From: Pontederia crassipes
Taxonomy: Eukaryota; Streptophyta; Magnoliopsida; Commelinales; Pontederiaceae
Assembly: GCA_030549335.1 (NCBI GenBank)
Contig: CM060188.1
Span: forward strand, 71,702,696 to 71,766,695
Length of the DNA: 64,000 nucleotides
Reading direction: 5' to 3'
Made by a program: the position numbers and the translations under genes. Shown piece after piece: positions 1-13,189 of the stretch (its first letter is position 1; every line of letters starts with the position of its first letter). The notes beneath the pieces are model-generated. The model saw only the letters and a list, made by a program, of their open reading frames with translations. It made no database searches and was not told where the DNA came from.

Positions 1-590
1 TTTAAAAAAATCTCTTCTCTTTCTTTTTCTAATTAGATCATGCTAATATGTACAAATTAAATTTAAAATAAAAATTTTTTGAATCGAATATAAATTTCTT
101 AAAAAACTTTAAATTAATTTACCAACAAAATGTCATTAAAGAATAGAAGATAAAATGTTGGTATTGCATTTTACTTAATTCCTTGTGAGTCAATAACCCA
201 CGGAAATAGAATTAAATGTTCTTTTAATTTTTAAAAAATAATAAGTTTTTTGTTTTTTTTTTTTCATTTTTTTAGAAGCACTGATTCATTTGGACGGCAT
301 AATTTGAACTACCTCAGTCAGCTTATGGACCGGAGTATGAGAGAGGTAAAGATCTGAAACTATGAAAGATTACTTATCACAAGGAACAACATATTCATGC
401 TTATGCTTGAATATGTAATATTTTTAATGTACATTGGAGATTGTTTTTCATGTTTGTCATCAATGTATCAATGAATTTTTGTGACATTGTGAGTTGTGAC
501 ATATCAATGCATCGACAAATTTATGTAACATTGTGAGTTTGAGCTGAATTCTTTCAGCTCATTGCCACTGACATGTGTTGTTCTATTATT
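1..590 (+). repeat. Displaced copy of METTL22 3'-exon/spacer repeat
   Basis: This stretch has the same order of sequence as the units at 21900-22430: a T/C-rich start, then AATTAGATCATSCTAATATG, then a block matching the last METTL22 exon. Positions 344-422 resemble 20531-20610 but carry substitutions that destroy the reading frame. It lies about 14 kb upstream of the METTL22 start. It may be the right edge of an array or a further METTL22 copy that begins before the window. It is not a gene. Confidence 0.75.
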
Positions 591-1830
591 AGACGTGAGA
601 GCTTTAGGGTGTTTAATTCCAGTTTCTTCCTAATGATATGAGAGAACGAGAAATCGCAATGACTAAGTTTCATCTACACACCAAAAGTTCTCAATCTTTC
701 TTCGAGCAAATCAATTGTCATGGTATAAAACATCTATAGAGCTTTGATCAGTTAACTCTTGAAGGAATTGTACAGCAACTGAGCACCTAGAGATAATACA
801 AATGTCTACAAAAGGTGTTTTTATGAAAATCTTTCTTCTAGGGTTACGCATTGTCCGCTGACACAAACCCCTCAAAAAACAAAATTAAAGTACATGAAAA
901 AAGAGTCAAACATGGTCCCAATACTAGCAGCCATCAATGTGAAGAAATTACATCTTCATATTGCCGAAAGAGAGAAAATTGAGCTACATTCTCTTTTCAC
1001 CAACCTCCATTGCGGCTACAATTAACAAGAACACGTAGAACCAAGAATTGATCAAACACTTACCAACTAGATATTCATCACCATTGCTGTCCCCACCTTC
1101 TTCCGTTGCTGGAACTTGCAGAACTGATCAGAGCTCAAAGCACAATTCAACGCTTATGTGATAAAAAATTTATTTTATGTTTTAAAATAAATATTTTTAT
1201 AATAAGTGATACAAAATGCAAGAAAAAGTAAAGAAAAAAATGATAGTTGGGTGACGTGATCATCCGACCTGATCCAACCTAACTCGACCTAGGTTGGGTT
1301 GGATATAGTCCAAGGTTATTATTCAATGTAACCCAACTTGACCAAAATTAATAAAGTCGATCATCCGTGAGCATCCCATGCTGGTGGACCATCACACAAT
1401 TGAATTGTGTAAGAATATAGACATTGATAAGAACTTAATAAAAAAATCCGCTAGCTATTATTATTATCTTTATTTTATTTTATTTAAAATTTTCACTTAT
1501 TGCAAAAAAGTATGCTAATTATTATAGTAAAAAATCATTATAAAATTGGATAGCAAATCTGATATGACCTCTCAACTATGCATGTTCTAAGTATGTGTCT
1601 TAGAAGGTTACAAGAATTATGGCAAGTAGATGGATGGGCAAAGCACAAAATGTTGCAAGGATCCAAACAGGGGCAAATAACTTTTCAAACTTTATTGATC
1701 CTTACCATTTGTTCTTCAAGGTAAATAAACTCAGTCCATCTTTATTCTTTAAGTTATTACAAAGGTAGAATCAGTACGTGCCATGAATTTGATTTATACA
1801 TACATATATACATATGTATGTGCATACATA
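591..1830. other. Intergenic, no gene seen
   Basis: AT-rich DNA with short T and A runs and a TACATA/TATGTA-rich stretch at 1795-1830. I see no exon with convincing splice sites, no RNA gene and no terminal repeats. Confidence 0.6.
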
Positions 1831-4811
1831 CATAACCCAAGATTTCAATAGGGGTAATAAAGTAATTTGGCCTAAGTTTAATTGTTAAAAAAAAGATTAA
1901 GTCCTACTTGAAGTAGGAATTATAATTCGAGTGAGATTAGGGATTTCGATTTTATTTGAGACCCAAAAGAATATTTAATGGACAATAGAACTCCCATATA
2001 AAAGAGGATTGAGAGTTTTATGGCTTAAAACTATACAGCCATTAAAATAATAATATTATTAATTTAATTCAAAATTTAGATGATAAAATATTATGGAATT
2101 AAAAAATTTTGAAATTAGAGAAAACAAGGAAATAAAAGGAAAAGGTGAAAGTAGAGTTTGATTGAAAGAAGTTATGGAAGAGATAAAAAAGAATTTGAGT
2201 AGAGATAGATTTTTTATAAGTACGGGTATGGAATAATTAGTGAAATTCGGATTTGATTAAATTTGAATATTTAATATAAGGTAATTAACGATGGATGACC
2301 ATGATTGATGGAGAATTGGCCTAAGGCCTAATAAGAGTAAAAAAAACCCTAATTAAGAACTACAAATAGAGCCTAAAGAGTGGTTATAAAGCATTATTAG
2401 CCTCTAGAGAATTCTACACCATGACCATCTCTTTCTCCTCCGTTTTTCTCACAAACCGAGTTACTAGAGAGCACGACCTGCGTACCATTTTGAAGCCCCG
2501 ACATAGGAGAACAAGATCCAAGTGGTAGGCGCGAGCTTCAAGGTCTCATCATGGAGAAATAATCAACCAAAGTATTGACATTTGTGCAGCTAACAAACTA
2601 GAGGATTTCTAGTTGGTTTTCAACCAACTTAAGATCTGTAGGGGGATGGATCCCCATGGCATCGATTTTCCGTGACATGGACTCCTGGACTCTTCCTTGT
2701 TGTACAGAGATTATATTGATATATTATTTGCATTGATTGGATATCATATAACATGTATAGGAGGGCCAAAAGTTGCGCCAAAAAGACGACTTCTCGACAA
2801 CGGCAGAATCCAACCCGGGTTCTGCATAGCTCGGCCCAAGTTCCTATGAATCCGGTGAGAATAGGATTGAAACTAGATCGAATCCAGATTATCATGTAGC
2901 ATGGCCCTGGTTGTGATACTCGGGCGTGACACAAAAAGTGATGGTCGAATCCAGACCAGGTTCCAAATTACTCAACCCGAGTCTTGTGATCCAAATGTGA
3001 ATAGAAATTGAATGAGTTCGAACCAGCTCGGGCGCCACTCGACCCAGGCCGGGTCTCAGTATAGAGAATGGAATTAGGTGAACTTGGTCGACCTTGTCCC
3101 AAGTTCTTCCTTGGCCGAGGTGTGGATGTCGAACGAGATAGAACTCGACCCGGGTTTAGTTCAAGAAAATAATGTTGATAAGTTATTGATTATAATTAAT
3201 TAAGATAATGATTATATTGATGATTCTAGAATATAATAGTATCATAATTGACCATTGATTAGTAATTGTTGATTGAGTCATTGATGTGATAAACATAAAT
3301 TGATATATAGATTGAATATTAAATGACTATTAATAATTGACTTATCGATAAGATTGAATTATGGACATAATGACACTTCATCACATATTGTTTATTAAAA
3401 ATCTAGAATGGACTTGTAAATCTATAATGGAGAATAGGAATTGATGAAAATCGATTATTGATAATAGGTGTATGGATTTATTGATTGGCACCTAATTGAT
3501 TTGACATGATTGATATGATCCCATGATTGTACCCAGATTGAAAAGGCGCCTAATTGATAATTGATAAAGATAGACATCATAAATAAATAAAATAAATGAT
3601 GGAAATCTTGGGTCATCATGTTTTGCGTATTGCGACCTTTATGGGTGATTGGCCCCATGCGACATGATGTTCCCTTAATAAATGAGAGCTCTCGACATGA
3701 TCTTATAGTTCGTATGGTAACTCCAATTGGCAATTGATTAATTGACAATCATATTATAACCTTTATGATATTGACGGTTGTATTGCAACCTATATGATTG
3801 ATGGATAATTGGATTGATGAATTGTTAATAGAAAAGACTAAATTGATAATTCAACAATTGTACTGTGACCTTCATGGTTAAGGAATAAAGAATAGATAAT
3901 TGATTAATCGACAATCGTATTATCATCTTTACGGTATTGGCGATTGTATTGCACTCTTTGCAGTTGAAGAAAAGATAATTGTTTAATTGACAATGATATA
4001 GTAATCTTTATGGTATGGACGATTGTAATTGCAATCGATACGGTTGATGGATAATTGAATTGCGCCTTTGCGGCTGATTGATAATTGAATTGTGCCTTAG
4101 TAACGGATGGATATTATCGTCCTAGTGGTTGATAGGCTATTTATTTTGCCTTCATGACTGATGGATCATAGATTCCAATCGTTGTGCCTGATAGATTATT
4201 GATAATTGTTAAATAGGGCATTCATTGACATTGGCCAGTAGAACTATTGATTAACGGTAATTGATAATAGAAGCGATTGATATTGATTGATCATCATTAA
4301 ATTGATGGTATAGATAATTATTATAATTGATCAATTGCTTATTGTTAATTGATAATTGTTATAGTATGAATTATTTATCGTTAATCATATCATTGATCAT
4401 AGATTATGCATTGTTCATAGAATTAATAGTTATTATAGATATTGATACATGGTTCATGTTATTATCATGATGGGTGACCCAACGTACTAAGATTTCTCAT
4501 TGGGCTTGGCCCTTGTACTTAGATCCATGCAGGATGAGATTGATGGTGATGGTAAGACGGTTGGTAGCTCCTTTGATGAGTGACATGCACATGAATATAG
4601 GATTCATTATTGTACAGATGTAGGGCTCATGAACTCACAGGTTATTGAATATTATATAAATAGTTTCCGCACATTGTAAAGTTTATTGTAAAGGAGTCTT
4701 CCACTTATATAAGCCAATATGTTGATCGGTCATATTAAATCATAGAATTGAGTAGTATCGTTAAGATAACCTTTTGGATAGGCAAAGAAAAAAAAATCTT
4801 AGGACGTTACA
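1831..4811 (+). repeat. 5' LTR (about 3.0 kb)
   Basis: The first ~130 bp (CCCAAGATTTCAATAGGGGT and onward) match the start of the 3' LTR at 6987, and the last ~500 bp match its end. The very start is eroded: the 3' copy reads TGTAACACCCCAAG where this copy has ACATAACCCAAG. The part at 2770-3160 is rich in GCCCGGGTT/CTCGGCCC words that recur in the solo LTR at 38800-39120. From 3440 to 4210 the sequence is a series of degenerate ATTGATAATTGATT-type repeats. Confidence 0.8.
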
Positions 4812-4813
4812 AA

Positions 4814-4828
4814 TGTATCAGAGCCTAC
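4814..4828 (+). other. Retrotransposon primer-binding site
   Basis: TGTATCAGAGCCTAC lies directly after the 5' LTR end (GGACGTTACA). It matches the TGGTATCAGAGC-type site used with initiator-Met tRNA, with one or two substitutions at its start. Confidence 0.65.
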
Positions 4829-5399
4829 CGAGAAATACTTTTTAGCTGTTTCTAATAGAATAGAGTTCGTATGCACACGTCATGAGTAAACACCGTGCAA
4901 TGAAAAAAGGGTCAAGTAAGTTTTTTGAACCATGATTACCTTATATTAAGTAAATGAGATATGTAATATATGACCTTTTAAGGTTATGGACAAAGTTATA
5001 TGTGATATAGATTCTATTGTATGGAAAATAGATTCATAGAGATATACGGCAATGCCTAAGGAGATTATTCCGAAAAGATAACCAAAGCTCTAAGGAGGTT
5101 ATTCTAAAGAAAATAACCCAAGTCATATAAGGAGATTATCTCCAAATGATATGAGATTAGAATAAGATTATTATTATTGGGGGACTTACATGATTTTTTA
5201 TGGATGTAGATGCCCCCGAAGAGGATGATCTCCCATGGTCGTGTTCCTTGTGTTCTTCGTACCGGGTCTATAGCTCGCAATTAGCAAGCAAGTACCCAAC
5301 AACACCAGGAGTTAAGATTGAATGTCCAACAAGTTAATGGGCAACAAGAGGAGCAATAGAGGACATCACCGCGTAATTCGCACACTGTTTACATGGGAT

Positions 5400-6260
5400 A
5401 TTCATTACCATGTAATCATGACATGCTTCCAATACACAACAAGGACATCATCAAAAGATTCTTAAAATTACAACCTCCATAATTCGATGAAAATGGTGAT
5501 TTCGAGCAAATCGAGAGATGGATGGAGGAAATGGAGGAAATTTTTTAAGAAATATAATGCGATGAGAATGACAAAATTATTTATGCAATGAGACGCTTGG
5601 TGGAAGACACACGAAATTGGTGGAAGGCCACCAAGTTTGATAGAAAAAAATGTTATAAGATTGATGGAGTTCAAGGAAACCTTCGAAGAAAGGTACATCC
5701 TTGCTTACTAGTGAGGTAAAAAGTAAGAGGACTATCTCCAACTACAATAGGATGACATGATGGTCAAGCAATATTTGACCAAGTTTCTAAACTTAGAAAA
5801 GTACTGCACCCTGAAGCAAATAGAAAGGGACCAAGTCAAACGGATCGTAAAGGATCTCAAGACTAGCATCTATAGGACAATGGTGGGGTAACTGCCAAAC
5901 CCTTGTGTTCGTGAAAGAATTTGCAACGGAATTGGAACAAGAAGATAATGAAAGTGCCTAACAACAACAAGAAAAGGCAATCGTAAGGTCTAAGAACCAA
6001 GATCAACCTCAAAAGAGAGAAAGATAATCCGATAAGAAAGACTGGTGAGACTATGGACAACATAATAGAGAAGGATCATACTCTGGGTTTGGACGAAATA
6101 GAAACCATTGTCCCTATTGCCAAAAGTATCATTTTGAAAAATTTTATCGCAAGATCGGTGCATGTTTTAACTGCGAAAAGTATGGATACTTTACTCATAA
6201 TTGTTTAGAATCGAAGCAAAAGAAGCAAGATCAAGAAAAAGTGAAAGACTTGGTACGTTG
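5400..6260 (+). pseudogene. Gag remnant with degenerate CCHC knuckle
   Basis: In a broken plus-strand frame the sequence reads like a plant gypsy gag: F-D-E-N-G-D-F-E-Q-I-E-R-W-M-E-E-M near 5480-5530, then R-L-V-E-D-T-R-N-W-W-K-A near 5590-5630, a hydrophilic stretch, and a zinc knuckle at 6163-6204. The knuckle reads CFNCEKYGYFTHNC: its three cysteines are in place, but the histidine position of CX2CX4HX4C is tyrosine. Stops and frameshifts interrupt the frame many times. This is a dead coding region. Confidence 0.7.
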
Positions 6261-6490
6261 TTACCAGGACGTGCATGCAACATAGAAATAGATACTGAGC
6301 AACGCGAGGATAAGAAAAGTTAAGATATCATTATAGAACGAATGATAGATATCTGGACCGGGGATTAAAATAAGAATATGATAATTAGTTTCTTTCATTT
6401 AAGTAAAGTAGCAAGAATGTAAGAACATTGAAAATTGATAATAAATATGGATATTTCTTTCAATGATTTTATTGACTGAGTATTGAATTG

Positions 6491-6947
6491 TTGTAATAAG
6501 TATCTATAACTTATCGCTTTGAACCTTACTCTAAGACTCTAATCCCCAAGAGCGTTATCTTTGATTGTAACGGTTCAAATTCGGTTTGAAACAGAGTTAG
6601 AGTTCTAAGGATCTATCACCTCTTAGGGCACCCAAAGGTTGTAATAAGTATCTATAACTTATAGCTTTGAACCTTACTCTAAGACTCTAATCCCCAAGAG
6701 CGTTATCTTTGATTGTAACGGTTCAACTTCGGTTTGAAATAGAGTTAAAGTTCTAAAGATCTATCACCTCTTAGGACACCCAACGATTGTAATAAGTGTC
6801 TATAACTTATAGCTTCGAACCTTACTCTAAGACTCTAATCCCCAAGAGCGTTATCTTTGATTGTAACGGTTCATATAGATACTTATTACAACCTTTGGGT
6901 GTCCTAAAAGGTGATAGATCTTTAGAACTCTAACTCTATTTCAAACC
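6491..6947. repeat. 148-bp tandem repeat with an inverted partial copy
   Basis: Units starting TTGTAATAAGT begin at 6491, 6639 and 6787, an exact spacing of 148 bp. The third unit breaks off near 6872 and is followed by a reverse-complement partial copy (6873-6947, starting ATATAGATACTTATTACAAC). The copies differ at only a few positions. This head-to-tail then tail-to-tail layout lies between gag and the 3' LTR, where pol is expected. Confidence 0.85.
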
Positions 6948-6986
6948 GTACATTCGAGGACGAATTTATTTTTAAGGTGGTTATTA

Positions 6987-7658
6987 TGTAACACCCCAAG
7001 ATTTCAATAGGGACAATAAAATAATTTGGCTCAAGTTTAATTGTTAAAAAAAGATTAAGTCCTACTTGAAGTAGAAATTATAATTAGAGTGGATCAGAGA
7101 TTTCAATTTGATTTGATGCTTTACCCTTGGATCATAGGCTATTGATTTTTCCTTCATGGCTGATAGATCATAGATTGTGATCGTTGTGCCTGATAGACTA
7201 TTGTTAAATAAGGCATGCATTAACATTAGCCAATAGAACTATTGATTAACAGTAATTGATAATAGAAGGATTGATATTGATTGATCATTATAGAATTGAT
7301 AGTTATTAAGAATATTGATATATGATTCATATTATTGTCATGATGGGTGATCCTACGTATTGAAATTCTCATTGGGCTTTGCCCTAGTACTTAGATTCGT
7401 GTAGGATGAGATTGATGACGATAATGAGACGGTTGATGGCTCATTTGATGAGTGACATGCATAGGGATATAAAGTTCATTATTGTATACATATAGGGCCC
7501 ATAAGCATGTTATTGGATATTGAATAAATAGCATATTGTAAAGTTATTGTAAAATAGTCTTCCACTTATGTATGTTGATTGGTCGTTAAGTAATAAAATT
7601 GAGTGATGTCACCGAGATAGCATTCTAGACAGAGAAAGAAAAGAAATTCAGGATGTTA
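6987..7658 (+). repeat. 3' LTR with large internal deletion
   Basis: It starts TGTAACACCCCAAGATTTCA and follows the 5' LTR for about 130 bp, then jumps near 7115-7130 to sequence matching about 4120 onward of the 5' LTR and follows it to the end. It is therefore about 670 bp against about 2980 bp. A short ATGATTCATATTATTGTCAT block near the end is still well conserved between the two. Confidence 0.8.
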
Positions 7659-8557
7659 GCTTCATTCATTATTAATCAAAACTTTCATTCATTATAATCA
7701 TAATTGCCAATATTGTACACCTTAGAGTTATTTTTTTTAGTAGCAATTATAAAGGAAGCTGCCGACTGTCCAACTCACGCGATATCTAAGAAATGTTGTC
7801 CACCATCGAGTCCAACTAATTCGGTAAGATCGCTCCGGGTCACGTATCTGACGGTGACAGGTGAGACTCCCAATAAAATTTTTCTGCATTCACAAAAATT
7901 CAAACTCGAAACCTCCACTTAAGAGAGGAGAAGCTGCTACCACTTCGTCCCAACCTTTATTCATTACTTTTTTTTCCTTTTTTTTCTTGGTGTCTTACCG
8001 GTCAAGTACATTAATTAGTAGTGAGATTCGAAGAAAAAAATAATTAAGTTTGACTGACAACTAATTAATAGGATTATGTTCATAATTGATCTGAGCTATT
8101 AATCTCTAGTTCAATTCGTATAGTCACCAACTTAGCGTTAAAAATCAGATTAATTGTATGAGAATAATATATATTTTTTGAAAAAAAAAACTATCTTAAC
8201 TAAGATTCTATAAATTAATTATTTTAACATATCATTATTTTTCATAATTATAATTGACATATATATATGAAATGATTTTATCAATTTTATAATCAAATTG
8301 TTATCCATGGGACTGAACGAGAATTGAGAGACCCACGTATATAAGAATTTTAAATAATAATAATAATTTATTGTTTCAGTAATAAATATTAAAAAATTGA
8401 AAATTTAATATTTACGTTAAAGTAATGCTAAAAGGATAAGTAAAATTAATCATTTTGCATTCTTTATCGATTGACTTTAGCACTATATTTATTTGGTCAG
8501 ATATTGAAGAGACTTGAAAAACTATTTGTTCATGATATTTAAATGTGCAGATGCTTT
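7659..8557. other. Intergenic, no gene seen
   Basis: Mostly AT-rich. A less AT-rich part (7740-7960) has a short open frame on the plus strand but no recognisable protein, no splice context and no codon bias. I do not call it a gene. Confidence 0.55.
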
Positions 8558-10619
8558 TCCGTACCTAGGGGTGGCACCCGCACCCATTCGGGGCGGGGGC
8601 AATAGTCCCCGCCCCGTCCCCGTCGATTGATCCCCGCCCCATCCCCGACCCCGATCCCTGGCACGGGGCCGCTTGAACCCCGTTCCCCGATCCCCGTGGA
8701 TATCCGAATCCCCACGGATACCCGATCCCCGACCTCAGCACTAAGAGAATTGTATTATATATAAAGCAGAGAGTATGCAGCCGAAAAATCAAGAAGAATA
8801 TCTAAATTATACAAAGTCATCTTATATTAAAATGGACATGCATGCTAAATTGCTAATATATATACTCTTCAACCTTCAAATATATATATCAACAAGCTCT
8901 AACAAAAGAAAGAAAAATCATATTAGAAATTAGTTTTGGCAGGAGGATAAAAATCAATATCATTTGTGAAAATGATCTATCAATAATAAGTTAATAACTT
9001 GTCACATACCAAAATTAAAGCTTCCAATACAAATAGTTAGATTTATTGTTTTAACTTTTAACTAATACTAATACCATGGATGCTTTGACAGTTTGACTTT
9101 GACACCACACAAGAAAAACAATTAAAAAGTTTAAAATCATCCATAAATGTTTGCTCCTGCCAGCAATACAAAAGGATTCCTTGCATAATACAAAAAGATT
9201 CAATTCACAACATAAAGACATAATCTCCAATATTTGAAATCTTCATGCCTTTATCTTCCTCCTTGCATAACTTGAAATTTCCTAAAAAAGCAATAAAGGA
9301 CAGCAATTAATAATAAGAATAGAACAATCAAAACCAAAATTAAGATTCAGCAACTACACCAAAAAAAAATAATAATTTACCATACAAAGGAATAACCTCT
9401 AAAAGTTTCAAATTCAATACAGTATATTAACATCCTTGTATAAGCTCAAAATCTAAATATTTTAACTATTGATACAAAAGAAAACTGCAAGGTCTATTTA
9501 GATGAAAATAATTCTCTAACATCTAAAATTATATATGATAAGGGTAGCATCATGAAAGAATTAAGGTAGAGTCATGAAGGACTAATGAAGGAGCTAATCA
9601 AATCGACTAAAAAGTTTCTTAAGTTCATTGGAAGGACTAGAGTCATAGACCCTTGATATTTTAAGTTTGTTTATGCGCTGGCAGAGAAAACTTCATTTTT
9701 CTTCAGATTAAAAATAAGGGTAGCATCATGAAAGAACTAAGGTAAAAGCATGAATCAGATACTAGATATCATGATAATCCACTCTAAAAAATGATATCGT
9801 TATAATCAGACAACCTATTCGACAATAGTAATTAAGGACAATTGAATGAAAAGGCAATGACAAGTATTTATCTTTTTTCTTCCTCCAGAAAGAAAGGTAT
9901 AGTAACTGAAGATATGCAGTTAGCTAAGTTGCATTCTAAATAGCTAAAAGATGATGTGATTTGTAAAAGAACTATAATAGTCCACAAAGAAGAACCATCA
10001 TATCTAAAGTGATAAAAGGGAAGGAAAGTTCATTATGCTATTTTAATAAAACTGAAAATCATCATAGCGCCACAAAAATATCCTTAAAACAAAATTTAGA
10101 AACTTGTACTAAAGAAACTACAGCGTGAACAAAGAATGATGACATTAAACTGATAAATGTACTAAGTTTAACAAACAAATGATAATTGAATGTCCACAAT
10201 TTCTTGCCTATATTCTCCTCAACTAATACAATTCACAAACAAGTCGAAGAATACTGAGACTATCTGCCTTTTCCCTATCTATCCAAGCATGTAACTCAAA
10301 AATGCAAAAGATGATGCTGACAACCAGACACAAAAGAACACTTACTGCCATTGAAGTGATGCATGCCAATCTTCACCAACATAGCTTAACCAATTTTGCT
10401 ACAAGCCTACAAAAATAGAAAAGGTAATATCACTTATACTAATATGATAAAGCAAGGAATATAAAATTATGTTGAGCAATTGCTTTGGAAGAAGCTAGTC
10501 ATCCACATTTCCGTCATCATTAATTGTATAATATTGAGCACTTGCTTTGGAAGAACCTAATAAGGAAGATAAGATTATGTTAAATTTAAAGAATAATTGA
10601 ATCATTATAATGATGCATA

Positions 10620-12755
10620 CTAAGTTACATTACCTTTTAGCGTATTTTTAAACCAATCTTGATAACACATCAATGCCTCAAGTGTGTCTTCTTTTAGTGC
10701 ACTACGATGTTGGCTCAAAACACGACTCCAGTACTAAATGCAGATTCCGATGCAACTGTTGAAATAGGAATGGCTAAAAAATTTCTTGCAATTCTTTGTA
10801 AAGTGGGATACTTTACTCCAATTTGTTTCCAATAACCCAAAATGTCAAATGTCACATCACTTGATTTGTGAATGATAACTGGCTCCTCTAAATAACTTTC
10901 TAATTCTGACTTTAAATTATTCTCTGAAGAAGTTTCTTCTACAAACTGAAAGTAAGCACATTCTCACTTTTGTTTCTTTGGTGAAGAACCCATTTCCATG
11001 GCAGATGAAGATGCAAAATCATTGCTAGAATAAGTATTCTTTTTGTCATTAGCTTGATATTCAAGGAGCAAATCTTCACATAATTTTTTCACCTTCAACA
11101 GTTCATTATTGCTTTCACTTCCATATATTCGTGGAAAGAAATAATTCAATAGCTTCATTTTATATCTAGGATCTAAAATAGCTCCTACTGCCATCACTCC
11201 ATTAATCACATTCCAATACTTATCAAACTTTGAAATCATACTTAAAGCCATTACTTTTATGACTTGGCTAGAGGAAGAAAGCCACTCATTCAAAAATAAT
11301 CTGATTTCACAAACTTTAGGAAAATAAACATTTGCAGTTGGATAATTGGAGCCAGAGAATAACTCGGTTATATTAAAAAATACCTCCAATTTTTCACAGA
11401 TTTCAGAAACCATTTTCCAATTTTCAGCATTAGGACAAGAAGTAAATTCAGAATCTCGTTGCTTTAGGCGATAGAAGACATCTTCATATGGCAATGCAGA
11501 AGCCAACATCAAAAAGGTAGAATTCCATCTAGTCCTACAATCCTGGAAAAGCTTCTTTGTATATGTAATATTCAGCTGTCTGCATGTATCCTTAAACTTT
11601 TCCTCTCTTTTCGGTGTTGCAACCCAATAACTAACACTCTCTCTAATTTTCAGCAAAGCATCATTAATTGTATACAATCCATCTTTGACAATCAAATTTA
11701 ATATGTGAGCACAACATCGCATATGGAACAAGCGTCCTCCCAAAATGAAAGAAGTAGATGGAATCTTGTCAAAAATATATGGAATCATGGCATCATTAGT
11801 GCTACAATTGTCAACGGTTAAAGTTGATAACTTTCGGTCTAAGTTCCAATCATATAGGCACTCAATCAAAACATGAGACAGATTATTTGCAGAATGCGGC
11901 GTAGGCACATAAAGAAACCTAAACAATATAAGACAATATAAGAATAAAGCAAAGTACATTATGAATTTAAAAACAATATAAAATAATGTCAAACATAAGT
12001 AATTAAGTGATTACCTCACAAGCTGATGCTGTAAAGTCCAAGTATCATCAATAAAATGAGCTGTAAGAGACATATAACCTTTGTTTTGATTGCTTGACTT
12101 CCACATGTCAGTAGTAATGGCGATACGACTTGAACTCTTTTCAAGAAAATTTAATGTCTTGATCTTTTCAGCATTGTATAGACACATGATGTCACTTTTT
12201 ATAGTATTGCGTGAAACTACTTTAAACATGGGTTGCAACGCTCCACAAAATCTCTTAAAGCCAATATGATCAATAGTTGAAAGAGGATACTCATGTAATG
12301 CAATCATATTTGCGAGTTCTTTCCTTGCAACATCATGATTAAACGAGGAGTTTCCAAGAATAAATGTATTACCATCTTCTACAGAATGTGATTCGGCAAG
12401 TGTTTTCAATGTTGATTGCTTTGGACCTCTTACTGTGCGAAGCTTACACACCCTAATATGGCCATGTAAGTGTTTTGTTCCATGTTTTGTCTCACCACCA
12501 AGTTTTCTTTTACAATATTTGCATATGGCACGAAACTTTCCTTCTATTTTTATTCTGTGGAAGTGTGTCCATGCCTTTGAAGTTAAGCCCTTTTTATTTG
12601 AATTTCCTTGCTCCTTCTCATTTTTTGCCTCTGAACTTTGTATATTCTCATTAACTTGAGATTGAACATTTTGATTTTGTATATCCTCTTCTTGGTCTGG
12701 GGTCAATGCAATTACTACTTGATTGCTTCCCACTTTCATATGCATCAATAGTATC
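10620..12755 (-). pseudogene. hAT transposase, BED-finger type, disabled
   Basis: The N-terminal exon (12755 to 12015; first good ATG at 12745) holds a BED finger: K-A-W-T-H-F, then CKYCKRKLGG and HLHGHIRVC. It then has the hAT block I-T-T-D-M-W-K-S-S-N. A 96-bp intron (11919-12014, GT-AG on the minus strand) joins in frame to FLYVPTPHSANN and the conserved HMRCCAHILNLIVKDGL region. The frame continues past a TGA stop at 10964-10966 into FVEETSSENNLKSELESYLEEP-like hAT C-terminal sequence, so that stop is a nonsense change. Near 10728 one base is missing inside the dimerisation motif (SESAFSTG, then RVLSQHRSALKEDTLEAL in the next frame). Two lesions make the protein non-functional unless edited. 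It resembles RICESLEEPER/DAYSLEEPER-type transposases. A possible upstream non-coding exon with good splice sites lies at 12873-12967. Confidence 0.9.
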
Positions 12756-13189
12756 TGAAATGGATTCAAAACAAAAAGAAAAATGAATATGTCATATGAT
12801 GTGTGACCTTTTTCTTTTACAACAAAGAAAATGATATGTAATATTTTGGTGTTAGATGATAATTTCACTTACCATCAGAGCCACCCAAGTGCTTCACAAA
12901 TACTTGAGTAACCATCCATCTGGCAACAAACTTCAACAATTCAACTTGAATATCAGATCCATCACCTGCAAAAAAAAAAGATTGTCTCATGCATAATTGA
13001 TCATCGTTTTTCAGCTATAAAGTCCATACACTACTCAGGAAGAAGCAAATCAAAGGTATGCATGTTATAGCCCAAAACTCAAACTTATTAGACCACCATT
13101 GATCCAAGGCATAGAGAGAAACAAGCAGAGTAAAGAAAAAAAAATAAAAGAAAGCAGCTGACAAGTCTCCTTCAGATGAAGCACAAAAA

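Larger units (their letters stand above)
1831..7658 (+). mobile_element. Degenerate Ty3/gypsy LTR retrotransposon
   Basis: Two related LTRs (1831-4811 and 6987-7658) flank a short internal region. Just inside the left LTR is TATCAGAGCC, the usual primer-binding site for initiator-Met tRNA in plant gypsy elements. The interior keeps a decayed gag with a zinc knuckle, a duplicated block at 6491-6947, and the sequence GAGGACGAATTTATTTTTAA before the 3' LTR. No protease, reverse transcriptase, RNase H or integrase is visible. No target-site duplication is recognisable. The long left LTR and gag type resemble the Del/Tekay group, but that is inference. The element is old and non-functional. Confidence 0.85.

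Noticed and set aside
7704-8043. Two short overlapping plus-strand frames
   Set aside because: Too short, no family likeness, and no splice signals that join them.
10964-10966. Reading the transposase as ending naturally here, with an intron before the C-terminal part
   Set aside because: The frame continues without a break past the TGA into conserved hAT C-terminal sequence, so a nonsense change is simpler than an intron.
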